A stretch of 37,054 bases of DNA from Hyphomicrobiales bacterium (GTDB taxonomy: Bacteria; Pseudomonadota; Alphaproteobacteria; Rhizobiales; Rhizobiaceae), in contig UBJO01000040.1 in NCBI GenBank assembly GCA_900465665.1, positions 1-37,054 of the forward strand, written 5' to 3'. A program made the translations under genes and the position numbers. Under the pieces are notes generated by a model. That model did no database searches and was not told the DNA's origin. It saw nothing but the letters and a program-made list of their open reading frames with translations. Numbering within the stretch: position 1 is the first letter of the stretch; each line of letters starts with the position of its first letter. Positions 15,953 through 24,939 of the stretch are shown here, one piece after another.

Positions 15953-16918
15953 GTGACAACATCGAGTAAAGCTGACATTTTCGTCCATGAAAGAGGGATC
16001 TGCGAAAGTCTACATGTAGGCAAAGGCACACGCGTCTGGGCCTTTGCACATGTCCTTCCGGGCGCCCGGATCGGAAAGGACTGCAATATCTGCGATCACG
16101 TCTTTATCGAGAACGATGTGATAGTCGGTGACGAAGTCACGCTGAAATGTGGCGTGCAACTGTGGGACGGTGTCCGACTCGGAAATCGTGTTTTCATCGG
16201 CCCGAACGCCACCTTCACTAATGACCTAGTGCCACGTTCCAAACGATACCCGGAGCACTTCCTGACGACCGTGCTGGAAGATGACGTCTCTGTTGGCGCC
16301 AATGCCACCATCCTACCAGGCATCACCGTCGGGCGCGGAGCTATGATTGGTGCCGGAGCAGTAATAACGCGAAACGTTCCGCCGTTTGCTACGATCGTAG
16401 GCAACCCAGGGCGGATCATCGGTTACCAAAACACACCGGTTGCCGGAGAATTAACTTCCACTGTGGCGGCGGTACCCTCGCAGATCGGCGCCCGAGTTGA
16501 TCTCGGCGTTCGCAACTGCTGGGTCGAGCGACTGCCGCATTTCACCGACATGCGCGGCAGTCTCACGCCGCTACAATCCGGCAAGGGCCTCCCGTTCACT
16601 CCAAAGCGCATTTTCATGGTCTACGGTGTTTCGAGCCATCTAGTCCGGGGCGAGCACGCGCATCGTCAGTGCGAACAGTTCCTAATTGCGGCACACGGCT
16701 CTGTTTCTGTAGTTGTCGATGACGGAAAGAATCGCCAGGAGGTTCGCCTGGAGGACCCGACGGTCGGCCTGTATCTTGCGCCCATGGTCTGGGGCATTCA
16801 ATACAGGTTCGATCCAAATGGCGTGCTCATGGTTGCAGCGTCCCACGAATATGAGGCGGACGACTATATACGCAACTATGCGGACTTTCTTGCAGCCGTA
16901 TCCGAGGCCAAAAAGTGA
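15953..16918 (+). CDS. bifunctional dTDP-sugar acetyltransferase / 3,4-ketoisomerase (WxcM/FdtD-like fusion)
   Basis: This 321-residue protein joins two enzymes of one pathway. Residues about 1-160 are a left-handed beta-helix acyltransferase with hexapeptide repeats (VLPGARIGKDCNICDHVFI, VSVGANATILPGITVGRGA, GAVITRNVPPFATIVGNP). Residues about 183-318 are a cupin of the FdtA/WxcM C-terminal family, with RGEHAHRQCEQFLIA holding the paired His residues near 235 and 237, then VSVVVDDG and APMVWGIQY. FdtA-type enzymes shift the keto group of dTDP-4-keto-6-deoxyglucose from C4 to C3 before amination; the acyltransferase domain then N-acetylates the 3-amino group. The start is GTG at 15953 after GAGGATAT. 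The stop overlaps the next gene by GTGA. Confidence 0.9.
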   Translation: MTTSSKADIFVHERGICESLHVGKGTRVWAFAHVLPGARIGKDCNICDHVFIENDVIVGDEVTLKCGVQLWDGVRLGNRVFIGPNATFTNDLVPRSKRYPEHFLTTVLEDDVSVGANATILPGITVGRGAMIGAGAVITRNVPPFATIVGNPGRIIGYQNTPVAGELTSTVAAVPSQIGARVDLGVRNCWVERLPHFTDMRGSLTPLQSGKGLPFTPKRIFMVYGVSSHLVRGEHAHRQCEQFLIAAHGSVSVVVDDGKNRQEVRLEDPTVGLYLAPMVWGIQYRFDPNGVLMVAASHEYEADDYIRNYADFLAAVSEAKK

Positions 16919-17319
16919 CCGCCAATGAGCCATCCCGTATCAATATCGGTATTGGAGGCGATGCCATCCGCTTTCTGATTGCCGGCTGCATCAATACCGG
17001 CCTCACCGTTCTGATCTACCAGATTCTGCTCTTCTGGTTGTCGAGCGGAATATCATATGTCCTGTCTTGGGTGTGCGGCATCGCGTTCATCGCGACCGTC
17101 TACCCATCGCGGGTGTTCATCAGCGGTCGTTCGTCTGGAACCGCCCGGCTTCAATTGATCGCCTCCTATGTAGCGATCTTTTTGATCGGACTAACACTGA
17201 TGAACTTGTTGGAGAATCTCGGGGTAGTAGGGCGTCTCGCCATTTTCATTACAGTTGGCATAAACACGGTGATAAACTTCTTGGCGAGCCGATTCTTGCT
17301 CCGTGGCCGAGGAAAGTAA
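16915..17319 (+). CDS. GtrA-like membrane protein
   Basis: This 134-residue protein has four predicted membrane helices (about residues 16-35, 41-62, 78-98 and 105-124). It fits the GtrA/DPMS family, with FLIAGCINTGLTVLIYQILL at the N-terminus and INTVINFLASRFLLRG at the end. GtrA proteins are thought to flip undecaprenyl-phosphate-linked sugars to the periplasmic face or to assist the GtrB partner. The start is the GTG at 16915, overlapping the previous stop, so it is translationally coupled. The GtrB-like enzyme at 14881 is the obvious partner. Confidence 0.85.
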   Translation: MTANEPSRINIGIGGDAIRFLIAGCINTGLTVLIYQILLFWLSSGISYVLSWVCGIAFIATVYPSRVFISGRSSGTARLQLIASYVAIFLIGLTLMNLLENLGVVGRLAIFITVGINTVINFLASRFLLRGRGK

Positions 17320-17372
17320 CCGGCGTCTGTCCGTCCCCTGAACTACACAGAAACACAGAGCAAAACGACACG

Positions 17373-18542
17373 ATGAGCGAGACAACGCGCGGCAAGACCA
17401 TCAACAGGTTCTCGGTCACAGGGCACAAACGGCAGATCATTTATGTGTCACCTCTGCCTTATGACAGTTTCTCGCAGCGCCCGCACAAATTCGTGCACTG
17501 GTTCCACTCCCGTACGGGCGGCGCGGCACTTTGGCTCAACCCTTATCCGACCCGCTTGCCAAGATGGGCTGACCTGCGCCAGTCGCGTACGCTTGACCGG
17601 TTTGGGAGCGCGCCGGAACCTTGGCTTAAGGTGGTATCAGTGCGCGGTCTGCCTATCGAGCCACTACCCGGCGGCACAGCAATCAACCATGCTATCTGGC
17701 GCGATACCTTTCCGGTCATTCATAGCTTCGCTGAGCAAGGCGACACCATTCTCGTCATTGGCAAACCATCCGCGTTTGCCAAGGCGCTCCTCAGCCAATT
17801 CTCCGATTATGCCTCAGTCTACGACATGATGGATAATTTTTCGGCCTTTTATGACGGTTTATCCTCCCGGACGATCCGGCGAAACGAGGCCAGTATCGTA
17901 AAAAGGGTCGGAACCGTCCTTTGCTCGTCGACTAGGCTGCTCAAAACCACGCGCAGTTCAAGGCCTGATGCCAAGCTTGTGCTAAACGCCCTAGACGCGG
18001 ATATGCTGCTCCCAGCAAGTCCGCAAGCCGCGCCCACCCGTCACGTTGGGCAAAGGCGGATCTTTGGCTATGTCGGAACCATAGCGCAGTGGTTCGACTG
18101 GAATCTCATTCGTGCTCTGGCGGAGGTCCGCCCGCTCGACACAGTGCGCATTATCGGCCCCCTATTCAATCCTCCGCCCTTTGACCTGCCCGCGAACGTG
18201 GAACTGAAACCCGCAGTGCGACACAAGGAAGCCCTTGAACAGATGCAGCAGTTCGATGTCGCACTGATTCCGTTCAAGGAGAACCCACTAACGGCATGCG
18301 TAGATCCGATCAAATACTATGAGTACCGGGCTATGGGACTTCCGATTATCACAACCGCTTTTGGTGAGATGGGCGAGCGCCGGCACGAGGAGGGTGTGTT
18401 CCTTTTCGCTGAACTGAACTTGGCGACGATTTCTGAACAGGCACTGGCTTTTCGGATGGGTCCAAAGGAACGGGCTCGCTTCATTGCGGACAACACCTGG
18501 GACAGTCGGTTTGACCGAGCCGGGCTGCTCCTTTCCAGTTAA
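17373..18542 (+). CDS. GT4-like glycosyltransferase
   Basis: This 389-residue cytoplasmic protein has motifs RQIIYVSPLPYDSFSQRPHK near the N-terminus, YDMMDNFSAF, FGYVGTIAQWFDWNLIRAL near residue 228, NPLTACVDPIKYYEYRAMG near 302 and a terminal NTWDSRFDR. The same motif order occurs in the middle domain of the large fusion at 7092-9980, so the two are paralogous. The start is the ATG at 17373, which gives an N-terminus expected of this family; upstream codons in this frame overlap gtrA and are unlike protein. The ribosome binding site is weak. It is the last gene of the rightward operon. The acceptor and donor sugars are unknown. Confidence 0.82.
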   Translation: MSETTRGKTINRFSVTGHKRQIIYVSPLPYDSFSQRPHKFVHWFHSRTGGAALWLNPYPTRLPRWADLRQSRTLDRFGSAPEPWLKVVSVRGLPIEPLPGGTAINHAIWRDTFPVIHSFAEQGDTILVIGKPSAFAKALLSQFSDYASVYDMMDNFSAFYDGLSSRTIRRNEASIVKRVGTVLCSSTRLLKTTRSSRPDAKLVLNALDADMLLPASPQAAPTRHVGQRRIFGYVGTIAQWFDWNLIRALAEVRPLDTVRIIGPLFNPPPFDLPANVELKPAVRHKEALEQMQQFDVALIPFKENPLTACVDPIKYYEYRAMGLPIITTAFGEMGERRHEEGVFLFAELNLATISEQALAFRMGPKERARFIADNTWDSRFDRAGLLLSS

Positions 18543-18715
18543 CGACCCCCAACTCAGACAAGGTAAGAAGGGCCTGGTCGAACGCCACCGGACCATGTTT
18601 GCTTTATGCCGCTGCTGACGGCGCTCTCATGCGCGAAGGCAGGTCCTTCGATAACGAGCCAGCTTACGGCGACGGCGACCGAAATAGCCTATAACGGATT
18701 CACCGGCGGACGAGT

Positions 18716-19513
18716 CTAAATGACCTTCAATCCCCATTTGGCATAGAATGTTCTCGCTGAGCGGGCAAAGACGCGGATATGCCAGAAGCCTTTCTTGGCG
18801 GCATTCCCTCCCCCATGCACGATGTGCACGGTAGGCACAAAAGCGATGTCGGCAAACTGGGCAGCGCGCAGGGAAAAATCAAAATCTTCAAAATAGAGAA
18901 AATAATCCGGATCAAAGCCGCCCATTCGGCGAAAGATATCACCGCGCATCAACATAAAGCACCCGCTGACGATGGGGGGATTCCAGAATACCCGGTCTGT
19001 CTCCATTTCCCGCATCTCATAGGAAGAGAGCCGTCCTGCAAAAGCAGCCCGCAACCAGCCAGGCGCAAATCCCCGAAGGACAAGGTCCAAGAGGCTAGGA
19101 AAACGCTTGCAGAGATACTGGCGCTCCCCGCTTGGCGAATAGGAAAGCGGAGTGACAAGACCGCAGCCCGAATTGTTGGCGAGAAACGCCACGCTTGCGG
19201 CCAAGGCGTCTCGTGAAAGCTCCACATCGGGGTTCAGTACGAGATGAACATCCCCCACCATTGGGATAGCTAGATTATTACCTCGTCCGAAGCCCAAGTT
19301 ACCATGACCTGCCAAAAGGCGGATCTCGAAATCTGGAAAATGGTGATCGAGCCAAGGCCGAAGTGTGTCGACCGGCGAATTGTCTACTAGCAGCACAGAA
19401 CAGTGGAAATCGTTCAGACGCTGAAGCGCAGCATGCAGGCTCGACAGCGTCGTCGCTAACGATTCCAGATCCGGCTGGAACGTCACGATGCAGATGCTTA
19501 TGTGCTTTGTCAT
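18716..19513 (-). CDS. GT2 glycosyltransferase, rhamnosyltransferase-like (WbbL family)
   Basis: This 265-residue protein is a single GT2 domain. Motifs are ICIVTFQPDLESL at residue 7, LLVDNSPVD, GHGNLGFGRGNNLA near 69, HLVLNPDVELS with the DxD-like site near 90, PPIVSGCFMLMRGDIFRRMGG near 178 and DYFLYFEDFDFSLRA near 201. This pattern is shared with dTDP-rhamnosyltransferases of the WbbL/RfbF type, so L-rhamnose transfer is a reasonable guess given rmlABCD. It is transcribed towards the 17373 gene, with a 173-base convergent gap that shows no clear terminator. A 190-base gap separates it from the next upstream gene. Confidence 0.87.
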   Translation of the reverse strand: MTKHISICIVTFQPDLESLATTLSSLHAALQRLNDFHCSVLLVDNSPVDTLRPWLDHHFPDFEIRLLAGHGNLGFGRGNNLAIPMVGDVHLVLNPDVELSRDALAASVAFLANNSGCGLVTPLSYSPSGERQYLCKRFPSLLDLVLRGFAPGWLRAAFAGRLSSYEMREMETDRVFWNPPIVSGCFMLMRGDIFRRMGGFDPDYFLYFEDFDFSLRAAQFADIAFVPTVHIVHGGGNAAKKGFWHIRVFARSARTFYAKWGLKVI

Positions 19514-19703
19514 GAGGCCACTCTTGGGAGGGGATGTTAAATTTTGCTGTAAACAGCAGCGTCATTCGTTCGACTGATCGGCGGCCCCACTGCCTAAGTT
19601 TGGGTCTGCAAAGAGCTCTTATGGACAACGCTACTCTGTTCCCAACCGAAATTGACGCTATATTCGCGGATAGCTGGTCCCTCTGTCACGTTTTATTTTC
19701 GAA

Positions 19704-21176
19704 TCATTTTTGGAAATCTCCGTTGCCCGCCTCGTCGAATATCAAGGCGCAGTCGGATCCAGACAGAGCCTCTGCATCAGAAGCGACGTAAACCCACCTT
19801 TTGTCTATGGGCGGCAGAGTGCCTGCGAACTGTGCAAGGGATGTGTCTGGCGAAGCACTGATTCGCCATGATTTGACCGCACCGAGGGCTCGGTTCGCAT
19901 AAGCGGACCCGCTATTCGCAAAAGGACCCAGCGGCTCATTGATGCCTAGCACTGCAATAGTGTTGCACCGCCGTAGTTCCGAATTGTAACTATCTGTTAT
20001 CACACCGACTTCCCGTGCTGAACGTTGTCTTTTATCTAGGTACCAGCCCATTCCCCACTGCATTGACTGCTGATCAACATGGTGGAAGAGGTAGGTGGCC
20101 GAAGCTGGTAGAAAGAGAACGATCATCGCTGTGGCAAACGCATTTCGTACGGCTGCGACGTTCAAAAAGCCGGGCGCAATAAAAGCGATCATCATCGGGA
20201 CGAAACTGACAGCGTAGTAATCGACAAACCGCGGCAGCAACAGATACGGCAGCGCGGCCGCAAAAGGCAACAGGGATATCAGAAGGTCGCGTAGTGAAGC
20301 TGTGGATCGGACGATGACGTATTTGATGGCAGAAACGATAACCAAAATCGCCGCGGCAGATAATACAAACTGCATTGCAGCAGACGTTGTCCAGAAGGCG
20401 ACTCCGTTGTGGACCAGATTGGCAGCCGGGTTCGAAACATTGTACGCGCCGGCCCCTGAAGTAAAAGCGGACCCAACTATTTTGGAATGAAAGACGGATA
20501 GGGCATAGGTTGCCACTACGATACCAAGATATGCGGTGTTGGCTCTCAATACGCCGCGGACTGAAACGCCTAGCGATACACCTTCAACGGCCTTGATCAA
20601 AACTGAGAGAAGAACAAAAAGGACCATGTCCTCCTTTGCGAAGGCTGTTAGCACGCAAAGGAAGAAGAACAACAAAAGACGTAAGTGGGACATCACCGCG
20701 GGTTGAAGTATCGATACAGCGAGTACGGCAAAAAGATAGGAAAGGAGATTCGTTCCCAGTCCCAGGTATTGGAAACTGTAAACGCTGGGCCGCATGCAAA
20801 GCCAAGCTAGCGTAACAACAGCCGTCGTTGCGGCTAGGAAAAGCGGCGAAACTGGAACCGAATAGGTACGGTGCGCAAAGTAGACCGTAAGCGCTAGAGC
20901 GAGTGCGTTGAGAACCGCATGAATAATGAAATAGAACGGGCCGCCATATGAGCCCAACATGTAGATGAAGTTCGTCGAAACCGGCCGAGGGATCCAGAAA
21001 TGGAAGGCTGGTCCATTGGCCAAAGCTGAAAAATCATCGTGATGCAGTGGGGTAACGAAGCGGAGCAAACCAATCTCGTACCCCTGCGCCATGACGAACG
21101 CTGCCAAGGCGGCAGCAGTGGCTAAGGCGAGTGTAGCACTCATGTAAGCACCTCGCGACACTCGAACTTCGGTCAT
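19704..21176 (-). CDS. multi-pass membrane protein, possible GT-C glycosyltransferase
   Basis: This 490-residue protein has about ten to eleven hydrophobic segments and a soluble C-terminal tail of about 120 residues. After the first helix the external loop reads VTPLHHDDFSALANG, then FWIPRPVSTNFIYML. Paired acidic residues in the first loop followed by a 'PRP' motif are common in GT-C enzymes that use polyprenyl-phosphate sugars, but I do not recognise a named family. The ATG at 21176 is preceded by GGGAGATAG, a good ribosome binding site. It may be a periplasmic partner for the GtrA/GtrB-like pair. The 648-residue protein at the left end is similar in architecture but not obviously in sequence. 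Confidence 0.75.
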   Translation of the reverse strand: MTEVRVSRGAYMSATLALATAAALAAFVMAQGYEIGLLRFVTPLHHDDFSALANGPAFHFWIPRPVSTNFIYMLGSYGGPFYFIIHAVLNALALALTVYFAHRTYSVPVSPLFLAATTAVVTLAWLCMRPSVYSFQYLGLGTNLLSYLFAVLAVSILQPAVMSHLRLLLFFFLCVLTAFAKEDMVLFVLLSVLIKAVEGVSLGVSVRGVLRANTAYLGIVVATYALSVFHSKIVGSAFTSGAGAYNVSNPAANLVHNGVAFWTTSAAMQFVLSAAAILVIVSAIKYVIVRSTASLRDLLISLLPFAAALPYLLLPRFVDYYAVSFVPMMIAFIAPGFLNVAAVRNAFATAMIVLFLPASATYLFHHVDQQSMQWGMGWYLDKRQRSAREVGVITDSYNSELRRCNTIAVLGINEPLGPFANSGSAYANRALGAVKSWRISASPDTSLAQFAGTLPPIDKRWVYVASDAEALSGSDCALIFDEAGNGDFQK

Positions 21177-21547
21177 GGCCTATCTCCCTTGAAAAGATGG
21201 GCTGTTGGTAACCATCGGGGTCAGGGCTGTAAAGGGTGCCTTGGGGGAGCTGCTCAAAAATTTGGTGAGCTCCAAGCGAATGAACTACAGGCAACATTGT
21301 TGAATCTTTAATTTAACTGCGCGCTTCATACTATATGTGCTCGCATCCAGAGGCCGGAGAGGGGTTTTGGGGGGCGCGACCTCCGTGGTCGCTCGAGCAG
21401 TGAGATCACTAAATGAGCTCGTTATGATAGTGTGTTGGTAACTCAGCGCTCGAGCGCTCTGGAGACGCCGACTTCTCCACTAACTCCTCATTCCTTCCAA
21501 ACCCATGCGTAAGCCGAATGCTGACAGGTTGCCTACCTCGGATCTTC
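21177..21547. other. intergenic junction between polysaccharide locus and tfuA; contains a 14-base palindrome
   Basis: No gene was recognised in these 371 bases. The sequence AGCGCTCGAGCGCT at 21445-21458 is a perfect palindrome, and a second GCTCGAGC core lies about 60 bases to the left. A G-rich run occurs near 21360-21375. The tfuA frame ends here with no downstream partner gene, so this is probably a rearrangement junction where the locus was joined to foreign sequence. This interpretation is inferred from gene order. Confidence 0.4.
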
Positions 21548-22279
21548 TCAGTGAGGGCGGCCACAGTCTTTCTCCCAACCCGAAAACTCAGCCTTCCAGA
21601 AGTAGGTTGCCTGAAACGTCCACTCCATATCCGGCGTGAACCGTTGATCCGGTGTCCTTACGACCGCTTCGATCAAAAGCCTGGCATCCTGGAGCTCCAG
21701 ATTGACGGTGTGCTGGCGCAGTAGCGCAACAACCTCCTCTGACCGCTCGCCATCACTGATCGTTCGCCGCGCCAGCTGCCGATAGGTCCTCTCCTTGAAG
21801 AAGGTATCTCGCGCTGCTGCCTGCAGAGCCTCATGCTCCCCACGACTAATCAGATGAAGCTCCAGACATTGCGCTATGGTCGCCCGGACATTGACGAGCG
21901 GTTCGCTGAGCGGCAGATACCCCATCTCGGCCGGTGCATGGGCTTGCGCGACATCGGAGTCATCTTCGAGCCGATTGGATGCAAAGCCCTCGTAAACCTC
22001 ACCAATACCGATCATTCCGAACGGGGCGAACTCGGCGGCACGCAGGGCCCCCATGCTGGCGGCTCCCAACATATGGACGCCCCGTTACAGTCCGAACAGG
22101 ATCTCCTTGTGCCAAATTGCCGGCACGTGCTCATAGATCCCGTCGACCAGGCCGATGACATTGGCGCCCTCGAAGACTGCCTTATATACGTCGCCCTGCA
22201 TTGCCGGCGGACGTATCTCGTAGCCGGCATCGGAAAAATCGGCACCATAGAGCGTTGGTCCGGCAAAAATCACCCGCAT
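21548..22279 (-). pseudogene. tfuA: TfuA-like protein, interrupted by an in-frame TAA
   Basis: The frame from ATG 22279 reads MRVIFAGPTLYGADF and on through GANVIGLVDGIYEHVPAIWHKEILFGL, then hits TAA at 22085-22087. The same frame continues without a shift as RGVHMLGAASMGALRAAEF, which is the central TfuA signature, and runs to 21548. Joined, the pieces give 243 codons, a normal TfuA length, so a single base substitution explains the break. TfuA proteins act with YcaO enzymes in peptide backbone thioamidation or trifolitoxin-type maturation. No YcaO gene is visible on either side. An ATG at 22072 could restart the second half, so residual product cannot be excluded. Confidence 0.8.
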
Positions 22280-22492
22280 CCCGGCACCACCACTCTCACA
22301 TCCACGTGCATTTTCGGCCGTCGTGAACCGTTGAGATCTCAAAGCGCCTGCCGATGGTGCTTCCGCGACAGAATAGTACAACCTTCGCGTCTCGCAACCG
22401 CGAATGTAGCTGTTGAATGTCGACTGACATCGTGACAGACTAAGGCATCAGACGCGCTCGCGTCCAAGGGAATCGGGCTTATCAGGGGCGAT

Positions 22493-24424
22493 ATGACGTT
22501 CGTTCTGGAGACCTTTGGAAAGCTTCGCTTGGCTGGCGGGAACGGCAGCGTCATCGCGCTGCCCGGAAAGGGACTGCTGCTCCTTGCCTACCTGCTGTCG
22601 CTCGATGAGGGATCGGCGCACAGCGGTTGCCCGCTTTTTGTGGGGCGAGACGGATAACGGCGCGTCTGACACGACGCTTCGAAAGCTTCTGTCGCGCATC
22701 AAGGCCTATCAGAGCGATCTCAGATCAAGCTTCGTATCCTTCGAGGGCAGCACGATCTCGATTGATCGCGCATCGCTGACGTCCGACAGCCAGCTTGTTG
22801 CCGACGATGAGGCATCTCCACCCTTCTCGAGCCTGCGCCGGCTCGTCAAACTGCTCGATCAACCCTTCCTGGGACCGGTCAAGGTCCAGAGCCGCGAGTT
22901 CAAGAGCTGGCTGGTCGATCACGCAAACCGGAACATCGAGCTCCTTGAACGCACACTCAGAGAGGCTCATGGCGACGCCCAGACGCGCGACTATAGCGAA
23001 GTCCTGCGCAAGGCTGCCGTCATTCTTTTCCGCTCAGAGCCGCAGGACCCAGAGACGCTGCAGTTACTCCTGAAGATCTTCAACGCCGAGCAAGATGTTG
23101 AATCGCTTCAGAATTATTTCGCGCGGCGTCGGAGTTCAATTGAGCGCGGCACCAAGTTCTTGGCATCCGGAACAAATGGCGGCAGCGCGCCTGTTCCAGC
23201 CGAAGCAAAAGCGCCTGCTCGCAGTGGCACCAATGGCGGCTTGCCGGTCGAGGCAGGCGGTATCGCTCATGCCATTCCGCGTCTTGTGCTCCTCCCGCCA
23301 AGCAATCAATCGGTGAGCCCGGATGCCGGTCTGATCGCCTCGTCACTGATCGACAACGTCACAATCGGCTTTTGCGCGTTCAAAAGCTTGCGGGTGATCG
23401 CCCCCTATTCAGCCATTCAGATCGGTCACACCGTCGAAACCAAGGCCGCCTTCTTCGAGCGCCAGTCGGTCAATTATGTCCTTGAGACCCGCATCAGCGG
23501 CGACAGTGACGATATCACGCTCTTTGCTCAGCTGATTTTTGTGGACGATGCGCAGGTTTTGTGAGCCGAGCGCTTCAGCTTGCAGCGGCTTGATCTTCTC
23601 CGAGACAAGGGCGCACTTTCCCGGCAGGTCGCGCTTTGTAACTCGCGCGAGATTGCGAAAAACGAGGAACAGCACGCCGATATCGCGCTAAACCCCATCG
23701 CCTATCACCCTTATCTGGCAGGCAAACGCGACATGACGCGCATGTCGCTTCCCAATCTGCGGCGCGCGCGTGAGGAGATGAAGGCGGCACTTGCCGCCAG
23801 CCCAGATTTCGCGCCGGCGCTAAGCGCCATGAGCCGCACCTATTCAAAAGAGTGGCTCCTTACAGCGCGCGGCGACATAGCTCTCGAAGCAGGCGGAGAA
23901 CCTCTCCAGGCAGGCGATCGAAAAGCATTTGGACTTTGCTGACGGTTATCGCGAATGCGGGTTGCCAAGCTTTTACAGGGCGACTTCGACGAGAGCGCCG
24001 AGGCAAAGAAAGTCCGAGGCGCTGGCGCCGCAATATGCAGATGTAATCGCCTATCACACCGACACGCTTGTCCATTGCTCACGCCCTGGCATGGCGCTGC
24101 AGAAGATCGAACGCGCAATCAAGCTGAACCCTCTTAGCACCTTACATGTATCTCTGGACAGCGGCAGGTGCCAACTACGCGCTTGGCGAGCTCGCTCCGT
24201 CGATCGACTATCTCGGCCAGATGTCCGACCCGAGCCTTGCTGATCGCCAGGCTGCGGCAAGCTGGGCGATGATGTGGCATCCCGACAAGGCACGCGTGCC
24301 GGTGCGCCGCGTGCGCGAGGCAAATCCGAACCTCGACGTGGATACCTGCCTGGCGGCCGTCCCCAGCAAGGGGCAATGGTATAAGGACCCCTATTGCGAG
24401 GGCCTCCAGAAGGCAAGGTTTTAA
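22493..24424 (+). pseudogene. SARP/winged-helix plus TPR-type regulator, broken by several lesions
   Basis: A regulator gene divergent from tfuA can be read only by changing frames. From ATG 22493 it begins MTFVLETFGKLRLAGG, LPGKGLLLLAYLLSLDE. Near 22610 the frame shifts to RRTAVARFLWGETD and then ASDTTLRKLLSRIKAYQSD, a winged-helix domain like those of SARP/BTAD proteins. The frame then runs to a TGA at 23562-23564 where a Trp codon would fit, because the protein continues AERFSLQRLDLLRDKGALS in the same frame. Further shifts occur near 23890, 23960, 24010 and 24140, before the terminal YLWTAAGANYALGELAPS and VRRVREANPNLDVDT. The C-terminal part resembles TPR repeats. It is clearly non-functional as a full-length protein. 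A TTG at 22515 opens the longest remaining frame. Confidence 0.78.
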
Positions 24425-24449
24425 CCCTTTATCGTGGAGGGAAGTCAAC

Positions 24450-24668
24450 ATGAGCGCAGTTGTTGTCATCAGCATAACCGGCGAAGATGGTCTTAAGGTC
24501 GCGGATCTCGACGCTGGAACCATCATTACGCCTAAACTGCCGGAGCGCAGCAAGCTCAAAGAGGTTGCCGATCTCAGAACGAGCCGCACATCCATCTCAA
24601 AGGGCGTCAACCTTGCCGTCGTCGTAAGTCGGCCAAGGAAAGTTGCATCCGGGCATTACGAAGGCTAG
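24450..24668 (+). CDS. small protein of unknown function, 72 residues
   Basis: A complete 72-codon frame starts at ATG 24450, preceded by GGAGGGAAG at 6-7 bases, one of the best ribosome binding sites in the window. The protein is hydrophilic to moderately hydrophobic, has no cysteine, signal peptide or membrane helix, and contains ITGEDGLKVADLDAGTIITP, LPERSKLKEVADL, TSRTSISKGVNLAVVVSRP and a final GHYEG. I do not recognise the family. It follows the broken regulator by 25 bases and sits in the tfuA neighbourhood, so it could be a substrate peptide or small partner of a TfuA/YcaO system. That is inference. It is intact while its neighbours are decayed. Confidence 0.6.
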   Translation: MSAVVVISITGEDGLKVADLDAGTIITPKLPERSKLKEVADLRTSRTSISKGVNLAVVVSRPRKVASGHYEG

Positions 24669-24939
24669 CAGGCCCGAAACGTTCGCCAGCGCCTTGTCAT
24701 CGTCAGGGCGTCGGCTTTGCTATGGAATCTTGTTCAAGCACCGATCAGTGACATTGCCGAGCCCATGAATAAATCGCCCACCAGCCATGAGCGTAACAGG
24801 ACTGAGAGGAGAAGCAGCACCATATCAAAACTAAAGTTCGAAGCCATCGCTTGGATCATTTGACCCAATCCCGGTCGATTTCGCCAAAAATCAGTTGAGT
24901 TTGCTCGGTCCGATCCAGATTACAATCGGCGTCGTTAGG

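Noticed and set aside
21300..21420. Possible ycaO start (leftward, VAPPKTPLRP-like sequence)
   Set aside because: The similarity to a YcaO N-terminus is too short, has no start codon in frame and stops soon after; it could be chance.
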